In this document: positions 1-8,956 of the stretch, one piece after another
Layout of the letters: each line of letters starts with the position of its first letter
How positions within the stretch are numbered: position 1 is the first letter of the stretch
Assembly: GCA_025736915.1 (NCBI GenBank)
Contig: CP107049.1
Span: 2,108,001 to 2,172,000 of the forward strand
Reading direction: 5' to 3'
Origin: Acinetobacter nosocomialis
GTDB taxonomy: Bacteria > Pseudomonadota > Gammaproteobacteria > Pseudomonadales > Moraxellaceae
DNA: 64,000 nt
The notes under the pieces: model-generated
Told to the model about the DNA's origin: nothing
The model's database searches: none
The model's input: only the letters and a program-made list of their open reading frames with translations
Program-made: the position numbers and the translations under genes

Positions 1-1
1 A

Positions 2-766
2 GGTGGCATAGTCTGCGACAGCCCGCAGGCAGCAGTAAAACAAGCTGATGTAGTCATTACCATGTTGCCTGCAGCAAAGCATGTGAAAGAAGTTTACTTG
101 GGTGAAAATGGTGTCTTGGAAGTGCTAAAAGCAGGTAGCTTATGCATTGATAGCAGTACCATTGACCCGCAAACTATTAAAGAGATTGCCGCTGTTGCGC
201 ACAGTAAAAATATTAAAATCTGTGATGCACCAGTTTCAGGTGGAACCATTGGTGCTCAAGCGGGAACCTTAACCTTTATGGTGGGTGCCGATGATCAAAC
301 CTTTAACGACGTAAAACCTGTACTCAGCCACATGGGCAAAAATATTGTTCACTGTGGTGATGTGGGTGCAGGTCAAATTGCCAAAATCTGCAACAACCTG
401 ATTTTAGGTATTTCAATGGCCGCTGTTGCTGAAGGTATGGCGCTTGGTGTGAAACTCGGCATCGACCCACAAGCATTGGCAGGCGTCATTAACACCTCAA
501 GTGGCCGTTGCTGGAGTTCGGATGTATGTAACCCATGGCCGCATATTAATGAAAATGCGCCAGCATCTCGAGGCTATCAAGACGGCTTTGCGACTCAGTT
601 GATGCTAAAAGATTTAGGACTCGCTGTAGAGGCCGCGGGTCAAGTCAAACAGCCCGTTGTATTAGGGGGCATGGTGCAACAGCTCTATCAGCAAATGTGT
701 ATGCGTGGTAATGCCAATCTCGATTTTTCGAGCATTATTCAGCAGTATCTGCCACAAGAGGCATAA
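2..766 (+). CDS. mmsB: 3-hydroxyisobutyrate dehydrogenase, 5' end cut by the window
   Basis: NAD-dependent oxidation of 3-hydroxyisobutyrate to methylmalonate semialdehyde, a late step of valine degradation. The frame is open from base 2, so the N-terminal Rossmann dinucleotide motif lies outside the window; the first internal Met is at 62. Visible family signatures are CDAPVSGG in the substrate-binding loop and GQIAKICNN, which carries the catalytic Lys of the beta-hydroxyacid dehydrogenases. The C-terminal helical domain (LMLKDLGLAVEAA) is complete. It is followed 81 bp later by the acyl-CoA synthetase and other valine-pathway genes on the same strand, which supports mmsB over a general beta-hydroxyacid dehydrogenase. 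Confidence 0.92.
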   Translation, partial: GGIVCDSPQAAVKQADVVITMLPAAKHVKEVYLGENGVLEVLKAGSLCIDSSTIDPQTIKEIAAVAHSKNIKICDAPVSGGTIGAQAGTLTFMVGADDQTFNDVKPVLSHMGKNIVHCGDVGAGQIAKICNNLILGISMAAVAEGMALGVKLGIDPQALAGVINTSSGRCWSSDVCNPWPHINENAPASRGYQDGFATQLMLKDLGLAVEAAGQVKQPVVLGGMVQQLYQQMCMRGNANLDFSSIIQQYLPQEA

Positions 767-847
767 CGGTAAAGCCAAAGGATGGCTTTGAACCAATAAA
801 TCAAACCCTGTCGTGAATAACAACAAATCCGGACTGAGGGAAAAGAT

Positions 848-2497
848 ATGATGGATTATCAAAATGCTGTACAGGCTTTCGATTTGGAAAGCACTGCTAA
901 ACAGATGTTGTCAGGTTCACTCGATGTACTCAACGCTTGTTATGAATGCTGTGATCGACATGCAGATGGCGACAAAGTTGCGCTGTACTGGCAAGGAAAA
1001 GACGGACGAAAAGAGCAATATACTTTCCGTGAGCTAAAAGAATGGTCAAGTCAGTTTGCTAACTTTTTAAAAGCACAAGGTGTGAAAACTGGTGACCGTA
1101 TTTCAGGTTTATTACCAAGAACACCTGAACTGATCGTGACTATTTTGGCAGCTTGGCGAATTGGTGCAGTCTATCAACCGTTATTTACTGCATTTGGCCC
1201 AAAAGCGATTGAGCACCGTATTCAGCTTGCACAAAGTAAGCTGGTGGTGACCGATATGGGCAACCGTAGCAAGCTTGATGAAATTGAAAATTGCCCTGCA
1301 ATTGTGACGGTGGCTGACGCACAAGGCACCCCGCTTAAAGCAGGTGATTTTAATTTCTGGAATGAAGTGAAGCAGCAGTCCGATCAATGTGATCTGGTGA
1401 TGCGTAGCATCCAAGATCCTTTCTTGCTTATGTTTACTTCAGGCACTACAGGACCAGCGAAACCATTGGAAGTGCCACTAAAAGCATTGATTGCCTTTGG
1501 GCGATATATGCAAGATGCCATTGGTTTAACCGAAGAAGATTCATTTTGGAATATTGCCGACCCGGGTTGGGCGTATGGTTTGTACTATGCGATTACTGGG
1601 CCATTATTCTTGGGCCACGCTACTTTGTTTTATGAAGGTGGGTTCAGCACAGATAGCCTATGCCAAATTGTGAAAGATTATAAAGTTAACAACTTGGCAG
1701 GCGCACCAACTGCTTACCGCATGATGATGGCAGCTGATCCAGCGCAAATGGCGCCGTTAAAAGGGCAGTTCCGTGTGGTGAGTAGTGCCGGTGAACCGCT
1801 GAATCCAGAAGTCATTCGCTGGTTTAAACAAGTCCTTGATGCTCCAATTTATGACCACTATGGGCAAACCGAAGTGGGTATGGTGGTGTGTAATCATCAT
1901 GGTTTAAAACATGAAATTCATGCTGGTTCAGCAGGTTTTCCAAGTCCGGGCTACCGTGTTGCGATTGTTAATGAACAAGGTGAAGAACTTCCGCCTGACA
2001 CACCGGGAATTTTAGCAGTCGACATTAGCCAGTCTCCAATGATGTGGTTTGGTGGCTATAAAGAAAGCCGTAAATCGCCATTTGTCGGTCATTACTACTT
2101 AACAGGTGATACTGCTGAGCTTCATGCCGATGGCAGTATGAGCTTTGTCGGCCGTAGCGATGATGTGATTACCACATCAGGCTACCGTATTGGACCTTTC
2201 GATGTAGAAAGTGCCTTACTTGAACATGATGCAGTGGTTGAGGCCGCAGTGATTGGTGTGCCTGACCCAGACCGTACCGAAGTTGTGAAAGCATTCGTGA
2301 TTTTAGCTGCGGGTGTTCAGCCTACAGAGGCACTTGCTGAAGAACTCAGCCAGTTTGTTAAAAGACGACTTTCTGCTCATGCTTACCCACGTTTAGTTGA
2401 ATTTGTGAGTGAATTACCTAAAACTCCAAGTGGCAAAATTCAGCGCTTTTTATTGCGTAATCAAGAAATTGCTAAACAACAAGCTAAAGCAGGGTAA
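848..2497 (+). CDS. Acyl-CoA synthetase (AMP-forming) of the valine catabolic operon
   Basis: Member of the ANL adenylating family, expected to convert a short or medium carboxylic acid to its CoA thioester with ATP. Motifs in order: P-loop [12 protein letters not shown] at about residue 195, [11 protein letters not shown] near 335, YYLTGD near 418, the hinge region [16 protein letters not shown] and the C-terminal KTPSGKIQR with the catalytic Lys. Length (549 aa) is normal. The start is the first of two adjacent ATG codons behind a GAGGG-type ribosome site. It lies between mmsB and the acyl-CoA dehydrogenase (11 bp gap), so a branched-chain acid such as isobutyrate is a likely substrate; this is inference from context. 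Confidence 0.88.
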   Translation: MMDYQNAVQAFDLESTAKQMLSGSLDVLNACYECCDRHADGDKVALYWQGKDGRKEQYTFRELKEWSSQFANFLKAQGVKTGDRISGLLPRTPELIVTILAAWRIGAVYQPLFTAFGPKAIEHRIQLAQSKLVVTDMGNRSKLDEIENCPAIVTVADAQGTPLKAGDFNFWNEVKQQSDQCDLVMRSIQDPFLLMFTSGTTGPAKPLEVPLKALIAFGRYMQDAIGLTEEDSFWNIADPGWAYGLYYAITGPLFLGHATLFYEGGFSTDSLCQIVKDYKVNNLAGAPTAYRMMMAADPAQMAPLKGQFRVVSSAGEPLNPEVIRWFKQVLDAPIYDHYGQTEVGMVVCNHHGLKHEIHAGSAGFPSPGYRVAIVNEQGEELPPDTPGILAVDISQSPMMWFGGYKESRKSPFVGHYYLTGDTAELHADGSMSFVGRSDDVITTSGYRIGPFDVESALLEHDAVVEAAVIGVPDPDRTEVVKAFVILAAGVQPTEALAEELSQFVKRRLSAHAYPRLVEFVSELPKTPSGKIQRFLLRNQEIAKQQAKAG

Positions 2498-2508
2498 AGG
2501 AAATAATA

Positions 2509-3636
2509 ATGCAATTTACCGAAGAACAATTACTTATCCGTGACATGGCGAAAAGTTTCGCCCAAGAACAAATTAAGCCTAATGCCAGCGATTGGGATCG
2601 AGACGGGACTTTCCCGAAAGACACCTTGGCTCAAATGGGGCAACTCGGTTTTATGGGAATGCTTGTTTCAGAGCAATGGGGCGGTTCAGATACAGGTAAC
2701 TTAGCCTATGTACTAGCACTTGAAGAAGTAGCCGCAGCAGATGGCGCAACCTCGACCATTATGAGTGTACATAACTCGGTTGGTTGTGTGCCTATTTTAA
2801 AGTTTGGTACTGACGAACAAAAAGAGCGTTTTTTAAAACCTCTGGCGCAAGGTGAAATGATCGGTGCTTTTGCCTTAACCGAACCGCATACTGGCTCAGA
2901 TGCGGGAGCCATTAAAACCCGAGCGGTGAAAGATGGTGATGATTACATTTTAAATGGTGCCAAGCAGTTTATTACCTCGGGTGATAATGCTGGTGTCATT
3001 ATTGTATTTGCAGTGACCGACCCGAGTGCAGGTAAAAAGGGTATTAGTGCATTTTTAGTCCCACGTGAGACACCGGGTTATGAAGTGATTCGTGTTGAAG
3101 AAAAGCTAGGACTGCATGCTTCAGATACCTGTCAGATTGCCCTGACCGATGTGCGCATTCATAAAAGTCTCATGCTTGGCAAAGAAGGTGAGGGCTTGAA
3201 AATCGCTCTTGCCAATTTAGAAGGTGGCCGTATTGGTATTGCGGCGCAAGCAGTCGGTTTAGCACGTGCGGCGCTCGAAGAAGCAACTCGTTATGCTAAA
3301 GAACGTATTACTTTTGGAAAACCAATTTTTGAGCATCAAACCATCGCGTTTCGCCTTGCCAGTATGGCAACTGAAATTGAAGCAGCGAGACAATTGGTTC
3401 ACTACGCTGCACGCTTAAAAGAAGCAGGTCAACCATGTCTCAATGAAGCTTCAATGGCCAAGTTATTTGCTTCAGAAATGACGGAGCGTGTGTGTTCGAG
3501 TGCACTACAAGTGTTTGGTGGCTATGGCTATCTCAGAGACTTCCCAATTGAACGTATCTATCGTGATGCCCGTATTTGCCAAATTTACGAAGGCACGAGT
3601 GATATCCAGCGTTTAGTCATCGCACGTAGTCTATAA
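2509..3636 (+). CDS. Acyl-CoA dehydrogenase, probably isobutyryl-CoA dehydrogenase
   Basis: FAD flavoprotein of 375 aa, the usual length of a short-chain acyl-CoA dehydrogenase. It shows [14 protein letters not shown] (FAD and substrate binding), the TSGDNAG strand, [12 protein letters not shown], and the C-terminal [19 protein letters not shown], where the Glu of YEGT is the catalytic base in this family. In valine degradation this enzyme oxidises isobutyryl-CoA to methacrylyl-CoA and passes electrons to electron-transfer flavoprotein. Tight spacing to both neighbours marks it as part of the operon. Substrate assignment rests on the neighbouring hydratase and HIBYL-CoA hydrolase; a 2-methylbutyryl-CoA preference cannot be excluded. 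Confidence 0.88.
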   Translation: MQFTEEQLLIRDMAKSFAQEQIKPNASDWDRDGTFPKDTLAQMGQLGFMGMLVSEQWGGSDTGNLAYVLALEEVAAADGATSTIMSVHNSVGCVPILKFGTDEQKERFLKPLAQGEMIGAFALTEPHTGSDAGAIKTRAVKDGDDYILNGAKQFITSGDNAGVIIVFAVTDPSAGKKGISAFLVPRETPGYEVIRVEEKLGLHASDTCQIALTDVRIHKSLMLGKEGEGLKIALANLEGGRIGIAAQAVGLARAALEEATRYAKERITFGKPIFEHQTIAFRLASMATEIEAARQLVHYAARLKEAGQPCLNEASMAKLFASEMTERVCSSALQVFGGYGYLRDFPIERIYRDARICQIYEGTSDIQRLVIARSL

Positions 3637-3657
3637 AATCAGAACAAGGAATAAATA

Positions 3658-4431
3658 ATGCAGTGGCAAAGTATTTTATTAGAAAAGCGTAATGGGGTTG
3701 GACTGATTACATTAAATCGCCCTCAAGCACTCAATGCCTTAAATAGTGAATTAATTAGTGAAATTAATCAGGCATTAGATCAACTCGAAAAAGACCGCGA
3801 AATTGGCTGTATCGTATTGGCAGGCTCTGAAAAAGCTTTTGCCGCAGGGGCCGACATTAAAGAAATGGCCGATTTGGCATTTCCCGATATTTATTTAGAT
3901 GACTTTTTTCATCTTGCAGACCGTATTGCACAGCGCCGTAAACCTTTAATTGCTGCGGTGAGTGGCTATGCATTGGGTGGTGGCTGTGAATTAGCACTCA
4001 TGTGTGACTTTATTTATTGTGCTGACAACGCCAAGTTTGGTTTACCCGAAGTCACTTTAGGGGTAATTCCGGGTATTGGTGGGACACAACGATTAACCCA
4101 TGCCATTGGTAAAGCCAAAGCAATGGAAATGTGCCTTACCGCTCGTCAAATGGGTGCGGTAGAGGCAGAGCAAAGTGGTCTGGTTGCACGTGTGTTTGCT
4201 AAAGAAGAATTACTTGAACAAACCTTGCAAGCAGCTGAAAAAATTGCGGCACGATCTTTAACTGCAAACATCATGCTTAAAGAAACCATTAACCGAGCTT
4301 TTGAAGTAAACCTCACTGAAGGCTTGCGTTTTGAAAGACGTATGTTCCATTCAATATTTGCAACATTTGACCAAAAAGAAGGCATGCAGGCATTTGTTGA
4401 AAAACGAAAGGCAAATTTTAAAAATCAGTAA
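3658..4431 (+). CDS. Enoyl-CoA hydratase (methacrylyl-CoA hydratase role)
   Basis: Crotonase-fold protein of 257 aa. It has FAAGADIKEMA (oxyanion hole and CoA binding), ALGGGCELALMCD, and GLPEVTLGVIPGIGGTQRL, whose two Glu positions match the catalytic pair of true hydratases. The expected reaction is hydration of methacrylyl-CoA (or crotonyl-type enoyl-CoA) to the 3-hydroxyacyl-CoA. It follows the acyl-CoA dehydrogenase by 21 bp and precedes the hydrolase by 12 bp, the order expected from consecutive valine-degradation steps. Residue pattern and context agree; chain-length specificity is not visible in the sequence. Confidence 0.9.
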   Translation: MQWQSILLEKRNGVGLITLNRPQALNALNSELISEINQALDQLEKDREIGCIVLAGSEKAFAAGADIKEMADLAFPDIYLDDFFHLADRIAQRRKPLIAAVSGYALGGGCELALMCDFIYCADNAKFGLPEVTLGVIPGIGGTQRLTHAIGKAKAMEMCLTARQMGAVEAEQSGLVARVFAKEELLEQTLQAAEKIAARSLTANIMLKETINRAFEVNLTEGLRFERRMFHSIFATFDQKEGMQAFVEKRKANFKNQ

Positions 4432-4443
4432 GAGATCAATAAA

Positions 4444-5469
4444 ATGAATACAGAAAATCACTTAATGATTGAGCGACAAGGTAAGCTCGGCATGATTACC
4501 TTAGACCGTGTGACTCATCTCAATGCATTGTCGCTAGATATGATTAAAAGTATTGGTGCCCAATTGGAACTGTGGCGAAATGATGCTGCTGTTCAGGCAG
4601 TGTTAATTAAGTCTAATAGTCCAAAAGCGTTCTGTGCAGGTGGTGATATTCGATATCTCTATGACAGTTATAAAAATGGCACGGCCGATTACAAAGGTTA
4701 CTTTAGTGCCGAATATAAAATGCTGAATGTACTGCGAGAATATACAAAGCCAGTCATTGTTGTTCTCGATGGCTATGTATTAGGTGGTGGTTTTGGCTTG
4801 GCCCAGGCTTGTCACATTGTGGTGAGCAGCGAAAAGTCTAGATTTGCTATGCCTGAGACAGCGATTGGTTTTTTCCCAGACGTTGGTGCAACGCATTTCC
4901 TGTCTCGTCTTGATGATATTGGCGTTTATATGGCAATTACGGGTGAGCAGATTAGCAGTAGCGATGCGCTTTATCTCGATTTAATTGACTACCATGTTCC
5001 AAGCGAGCAGTTACAAGCTTTGCAAGATGCTCTGGTTGAAGCACCAAGTTTAACTAAAGAGGGAATTGAACACATCATTACCCGATTTATTACTCGTCCT
5101 GCTGAAAGTGAATTAAAACAATTAGCGGAAGGTATCCGTAAACACTTCGGATATCAGCATTTAGATGAAATCGAACAAAGCCTTGAAAATGAACAAGATG
5201 AAAGCTTAAAAACTTGGGCAAGCAAGATGCTCAGTATTTTACAGCAGCGTTCATTTATTGCTAAACAAACTAGTCTGAAACTGCAACATTTAGGTCGTGG
5301 GCTTTCGCTACAGCAGTGTATGCAGCTTGAACGTGATTTACAGGATATCTGGTTTGAGCATGGTGACTTTATTGAAGGTGTGCGTGCTCTCATTGTCGAT
5401 AAAGACAAACAACCACAGTGGCAAGAACGTAATTCGAAATTTGAGCCAATTTTAGAAAAATTGAGCTAA
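4444..5469 (+). CDS. 3-hydroxyisobutyryl-CoA hydrolase (crotonase superfamily)
   Basis: A second crotonase-fold protein, longer (341 aa) than the adjacent hydratase because of the C-terminal extension typical of HIBYL-CoA hydrolases. Core motifs are FCAGGDIRYLYDS, YVLGGGFGLAQACH and FAMPETAIGFFPDVGATHFLSR; the PETAIGFFPDVG pattern is characteristic of this hydrolase branch. It would release free 3-hydroxyisobutyrate, the substrate of MmsB encoded at the window start, closing the pathway logic of the operon. A generic enoyl-CoA hydratase/isomerase label is the less likely alternative. Confidence 0.87.
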   Translation: MNTENHLMIERQGKLGMITLDRVTHLNALSLDMIKSIGAQLELWRNDAAVQAVLIKSNSPKAFCAGGDIRYLYDSYKNGTADYKGYFSAEYKMLNVLREYTKPVIVVLDGYVLGGGFGLAQACHIVVSSEKSRFAMPETAIGFFPDVGATHFLSRLDDIGVYMAITGEQISSSDALYLDLIDYHVPSEQLQALQDALVEAPSLTKEGIEHIITRFITRPAESELKQLAEGIRKHFGYQHLDEIEQSLENEQDESLKTWASKMLSILQQRSFIAKQTSLKLQHLGRGLSLQQCMQLERDLQDIWFEHGDFIEGVRALIVDKDKQPQWQERNSKFEPILEKLS

Positions 5470-5589
5470 ACCTCATTCCAAAAACATAAAAAGCTTAAGG
5501 AGATAAAGCGAGACCTGAAAATGCTTATGGTCAGGACTGGTCATAAGCATAAAAAAGACAAAACAAGAAAATCTAAAAAGGATATTACG

Positions 5590-6951
5590 ATGCAAACAAT
5601 ACATGGAAACGGTTCACATCCTAAAAAGTCGTCACATCGATTAGCAGGCATCTCTAGCATGGTCGGTACCACCATTGAGTGGTATGACTTTTTTGTTTAT
5701 GGTGCGGCGGCGGCACTCATTTTTAACAAGTTATTTTTCCCCAATCTGGACCCACTTACAGGTGTACTTGCGGCATTTGCAACCTATGCCGTTGGGTTTA
5801 TTGGGCGGCCCTTAGGTGGCTTAGTCTTTGGGCATTTTGGTGACAAGATTGGCCGTAAGTCGATGTTGTTGTTGACACTTATGCTCATGGGGATTCCAAC
5901 TGTACTCATTGGTCTCTTACCGACTTACGAGTCAATAGGTTATTGGGCTGCAATTGGTCTGGTCATCTTGCGATTTATTCAAGGTATGGCCATGGGTGGT
6001 GAATGGGGCGGTGCTGTGCTCATGGCTGTTGAACATGCACCCGAAGGCGGTAAAGGGTTCTGGGGAAGTTTGCCTCAAGCCAGTACAGGTGGTGGCTTAA
6101 TGCTAGCCTCAATCGCGTTGGGTCTGGTGTCGTTATTACCTGAACAAGCACTGTTTAGCTGGGGGTGGCGTTTACCATTTCTTGCCAGCATTATTTTGCT
6201 GGCAGTAGGTTGGTACATTCGGGTGAAAGTACCAGAGTCACCAGATTTTGAAAAAGTAAAACAGCAGTCTGAAGAGGTCAAAGTTCCTGCCTTACAGGTT
6301 TTTAAAAATCATCCAAAGCAACTTATCACCATTATTTTGGCACGTGCTGCCGAAAATGCTTGGTTCTATATTGCTTCAACATTTACCTTGGCTTATACCA
6401 CCGCACAACTTGGGATCCCACGCCAAGATATTTTATTTGCCACCATTTGTGGGGCAGCCGTTATTTTATTTATGACGCCGTTATGCGGACATTTGTCAGA
6501 TAAAGTCGGTCAACGCAATATGTTTATGTTTGGCCTATGCGTATTGGCACTTTACTGCTATCCATTCTTTACCATGCTCAACACAAAAGATCCGGTACTC
6601 GTCTGGACTGCAATTGTGTTAGCAATTGGCGTGGTTTTCCCGATTATGTATGCACCACAAGCTCAGCTTTTTGCACGTCAATTTCCAGCGGAAATTCGCT
6701 ACAGCGGAATCTCTATTTCGGTACAGTTGGCTGGTGTATTAGGCGGTGGTTTAGCACCGATGATTGCCACTAAACTGCTTAGTGTTGGGCAGGGCAATCC
6801 ATATTTAATTATGCTTTATATTGGAAGTATGGCTATCGTTGCCATTATATCGACCTCCTTTATGCCGCGTGATTGGACGACTAAAACGGATGAGGCTTAC
6901 CATAAAAAATCAGAATTAAATTTGAAAAACAAAATTACTGAGCAGTCTTAA
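5590..6951 (+). CDS. MFS transporter of the metabolite:H+ symporter (MHS) type
   Basis: Inner-membrane permease with 12 predicted hydrophobic segments. The N-terminal GTTIEWYDFFVYGAAAALIF and the loop RPLGGLVFGHFGDKIGRKS are typical of MHS proteins that import carboxylates with protons. I chose ATG 5590 (453 aa) because AAAAAGGAT lies just upstream; the ATG at 5521 would add a Lys-rich 23-residue leader without a membrane segment. It ends the valine operon and is followed by a strong terminator at 6971-7014. Uptake of a branched-chain acid or related carboxylate is a reasonable guess; the actual substrate cannot be read from the sequence. Confidence 0.85.
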   Translation: MQTIHGNGSHPKKSSHRLAGISSMVGTTIEWYDFFVYGAAAALIFNKLFFPNLDPLTGVLAAFATYAVGFIGRPLGGLVFGHFGDKIGRKSMLLLTLMLMGIPTVLIGLLPTYESIGYWAAIGLVILRFIQGMAMGGEWGGAVLMAVEHAPEGGKGFWGSLPQASTGGGLMLASIALGLVSLLPEQALFSWGWRLPFLASIILLAVGWYIRVKVPESPDFEKVKQQSEEVKVPALQVFKNHPKQLITIILARAAENAWFYIASTFTLAYTTAQLGIPRQDILFATICGAAVILFMTPLCGHLSDKVGQRNMFMFGLCVLALYCYPFFTMLNTKDPVLVWTAIVLAIGVVFPIMYAPQAQLFARQFPAEIRYSGISISVQLAGVLGGGLAPMIATKLLSVGQGNPYLIMLYIGSMAIVAIISTSFMPRDWTTKTDEAYHKKSELNLKNKITEQS

Positions 6952-6970
6952 TATTAAGTTTGAGTCTTTC

Positions 6971-7014
6971 AAATTTCAAAAGCCCTAATCTTTTGACTAG
7001 GGCTTTTGAAATTT
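6971..7014. terminator. Bidirectional intrinsic terminator between the MHS transporter and abaI
   Basis: A perfect 17-bp inverted repeat (6971-6987 with 6998-7014, 10-nt loop) with A-rich and T-rich outer stem. It sits between two convergent genes, 19 bp after the transporter stop and 78 bp from the abaI stop. The right half is also part of the tRNA-Gly-like repeat described at 6978-7032. Confidence 0.85.
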
Positions 7015-7032
7015 GGCGAGTGAAACGAGATT
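6978..7032 (-). repeat. Degenerate copy of the tRNA-Gly 3' end plus its terminator (candidate attachment-site remnant)
   Basis: Ungapped comparison by eye with 26098-26152 gives 46 identical bases of 55. The matched segment covers the terminator hairpin after the left-hand tRNA-Gly, the AAATTTGG spacer with CCA end, and the first bases of the tRNA acceptor/T-arm region (GAAACGAGA is identical). Beyond about 7033 the similarity fades. The orientation is the same as in the intact tRNA copies, whose 3' ends face left, toward this site. This is the arrangement left when an element integrates at a tRNA 3' end. Confidence 0.65.
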
Positions 7033-7092
7033 GCCGCTTAAGACCTTCATCTTTGCAATGTCGCCAATATTCTTAGACTTTGATTTAACCAA

Positions 7093-7644
7093 TTACACTT
7101 CAATCAAGCATGCAAACATAGCATATCCATCAATCGTCATTGGTGGGCCTGCACGATGGGCACGAAACCCAGCAGCACGTAGTAACCGCTCTACCCCAAG
7201 AGGTGAGGTTGTAATAAGTTGTTTGGCACCTTGTTCTCTTGCAAAGTTAATTGCTTCTTGCAGAATGGCAATCGAAACAGGTGATGATACTGCTTGAGTC
7301 GCTGTGGTAGGTGGATTCGAGAAATCTACCGCTGAAAACCTTGAGAGTTCCCAAATTTCTGGTGAGCAGGGAATAGGCATTCCATTCATTAATTGAGGAA
7401 ATATTTCACCCAGTAAATACGGTTGAGTTGTAGGTAGTAATCTGGCACAACCAATAATATTGGACTCTCTGTCTTGAGCGACGACGTAAGCTGTATCGAC
7501 TTTATCAAATTGATCTAATTCTTCATTATGTGGACAGTTTAACTCCCATCCCAAATGTTCAACAAACACCTTGTAGCGGTAACTTTTAAATTTGGTATAT
7601 AAGCCTTCTGAAAAATTGTTTTGAAATCCAGCAATAATATTCAT
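7093..7644 (-). CDS. abaI: Acyl-homoserine lactone synthase AbaI
   Basis: LuxI-family autoinducer synthase of 183 aa. It makes an acyl-homoserine lactone from S-adenosylmethionine and an acyl-ACP; in A. baumannii the main product is 3-hydroxy-dodecanoyl-homoserine lactone. Family residues are visible: the N-terminal R..VF...GWEL pattern, FDKVDTAYVVAQD, IGCARLLPT, EIWELSRFS and the C-terminal GVERLLRAAGF. Start ATG 7644 is preferred over the GTG at 7659 because GGAAG lies at a proper distance upstream and the mature start MNIIAGFQ is the one I recall for AbaI. A lux-type box lies at 7703-7718. It is transcribed in the same direction as abaM, 78 bp downstream of it. Confidence 0.97.
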   Translation of the reverse strand: MNIIAGFQNNFSEGLYTKFKSYRYKVFVEHLGWELNCPHNEELDQFDKVDTAYVVAQDRESNIIGCARLLPTTQPYLLGEIFPQLMNGMPIPCSPEIWELSRFSAVDFSNPPTTATQAVSSPVSIAILQEAINFAREQGAKQLITTSPLGVERLLRAAGFRAHRAGPPMTIDGYAMFACLIEV

Positions 7645-7673
7645 TACAAGTGCTTCCACTTATTTTTGATGTG

Positions 7674-7718
7674 ACTTTACTGAACAGCTAGGAAGGCGGT
7701 AACTGTAAAAATTTACAG
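7674..7718 (-). promoter_or_regulatory. abaI promoter with lux-type box
   Basis: On the minus strand CTGTAAATTTTTACAG (7703-7718) is a near-perfect palindrome of the LuxR-box type and differs little from the published A. baumannii box. It is followed at once by TTACCG (7697-7702), a 17-bp spacer and TAAAGT (7674-7679), which could serve as -35 and -10. The box therefore abuts the -35, the position used by LuxR activators that contact RNA polymerase. It lies in the 78 bp between the abaM stop and abaI. Confidence 0.85.
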
Positions 7719-7722
7719 GTTG

Positions 7723-8139
7723 CTAGGAGAAATTAGGGCTCAATTTAGACTTTGTTAATCTTGTATTGATTTGGGCATAAATGAACTGTTCCCAGAACAG
7801 GCTGTCGATTTTCTTCTCGATTAATGATCCAGTCACATCAAATCCAATATCTGTACCAGATACATCAACGATCATGATATTGCTTCTCGGCAGGCCAATT
7901 CGTTTTAAGCTAGCGGACCCATTTTGCTCTATGAATACCCAATCCCATCCAGTACTTAAAGCAGGGGTCTTTAGTGTTGCCCATTCAGTAAAACCGTAAT
8001 AGAAAATTTGTGAATCTTCGATTTGTATTGATTCAACAATGGATAAGATGTGTCGGAGAGGGTGGTTCATAAGCTGGTTTTCATTCATCCGAATAAAACC
8101 ATCTGCTGAGATTGGAAAGTGAGTGGGTATGCTAACCAT
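7723..8139 (-). CDS. abaM: AbaM, RsaM-like negative regulator of quorum sensing
   Basis: Small protein of 138 aa between abaI and abaR, the position of abaM in A. baumannii. RsaM-family proteins are found in such synthase-receptor intervals and lower AHL output; they have no recognised DNA-binding motif, and I see none here. The body is a compact beta-rich domain (IFYYGFTEWATL, GWDWVFIEQNGSASLKRIGLP, DIGFDVTGSLI), without signal peptide or membrane segment. ATG 8139 has AGG at a suitable distance; the Met at codon 18 is an alternative start. The identification rests on position and memory of the family rather than on a diagnostic motif. Confidence 0.8.
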   Translation of the reverse strand: MVSIPTHFPISADGFIRMNENQLMNHPLRHILSIVESIQIEDSQIFYYGFTEWATLKTPALSTGWDWVFIEQNGSASLKRIGLPRSNIMIVDVSGTDIGFDVTGSLIEKKIDSLFWEQFIYAQINTRLTKSKLSPNFS

Positions 8140-8956
8140 GCTACCTGTTTAAGTAACCTAAAATGGAATTCTACTGATAAATAACATAAATTATTGCCAA
8201 TGAAATACTGTCATATTTAACAGGTTAAGGATAATTCCATGACCTATATCGTTAAGCTGACCTTATTAGATGGATACTTGGATATTAAGATTTACTTATA
8301 TGAGAATAGAGTAACTTTAGTTCTTTAGTCGAAAATAACTTGTTGAAATTTACGAAATCATACGATCGATGATGAACTTTATATGGATTATCTATTCTCA
8401 TTATTGAAAGGATAATCATAAGCAATACAGATTATGATGTAATTATTTGATTTTTTAAATTATTATCAATATTTTTAGTTTCTATATATAATAAATGGTA
8501 AAATTTCATAATTTTAGGTATTGTTAGAAGTTATTATTAAATTAAATTAATAAAAATATCTCATTGATAATAAGTAGTGGAGTCTTAGCATTTATTTAAA
8601 AATAATTATTTTTTGGAATAAAATGCATCCTATAAAAAAATTTTTTCAAGCATAATCTGCACCTGAAATATAACAACCTTAAAAGCTTTTAGAAATTTAG
8701 TTTATCTGAAGAATTTGCACCCATTTAGGCTTAAAAGTGTTGTTAATTGAATGATGAATTCAAAATCTGCAATTGAGAAATCAATAAAAGAGGAATAGGT
8801 GTTCAAAATATTTTAGTACCTAAAAATCTTTTAGATTCTCGCAGCGCTTTATTGGAATAAGGGTAAAAGATAAGGCCTATACTTCAATTTGATTGCTTGG
8901 ATTCATAAGATGAAACTGAACAAAAATGATTTTTGGCCGGAGTCTAATGAGAGCAA
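8140..8956. other. AT-rich abaM-abaR divergent interval
   Basis: This 817-bp stretch separates the divergent abaM and abaR genes and must hold both promoters. One short ORF with a good ribosome site lies at 8239-8328 (separate entry). I found no full lux box; single half-sites ACCTGT (8143-8148) and ACAGGT (8220-8225) are 71 bp apart. The part from about 8440 to 8660 is extremely A+T rich and holds nothing I can name. Confidence 0.6.
8239..8328 (+). CDS. Putative 29-residue small protein
   Basis: ATG 8239 is preceded by AAGGAT about 7 nt upstream, a good ribosome site, and the frame runs 29 codons to TAG. The product would begin MTYIVKLTLLDGYLDIKIYL and end ENRVTLVL: alternating hydrophobic and polar residues, no signal peptide. 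It points toward abaR in the divergent abaM-abaR interval. Such a frame can arise by chance in AT-rich DNA; only the ribosome site and position favour a real gene. It could also be a leader or the remnant of a larger gene. Confidence 0.3.
   Translation: MTYIVKLTLLDGYLDIKIYLYENRVTLVL

Noticed and set aside
7013..7297. 94-codon plus-strand frame over the end of abaI
   Set aside because: It is antisense to abaI, has no family resemblance, and abaI is certain.
8143..8225. Lux half-sites ACCTGT (8143-8148) and ACAGGT (8220-8225) near abaM
   Set aside because: They are 71 bp apart and each lacks its partner half-site at the proper distance, so they do not form a lux box.
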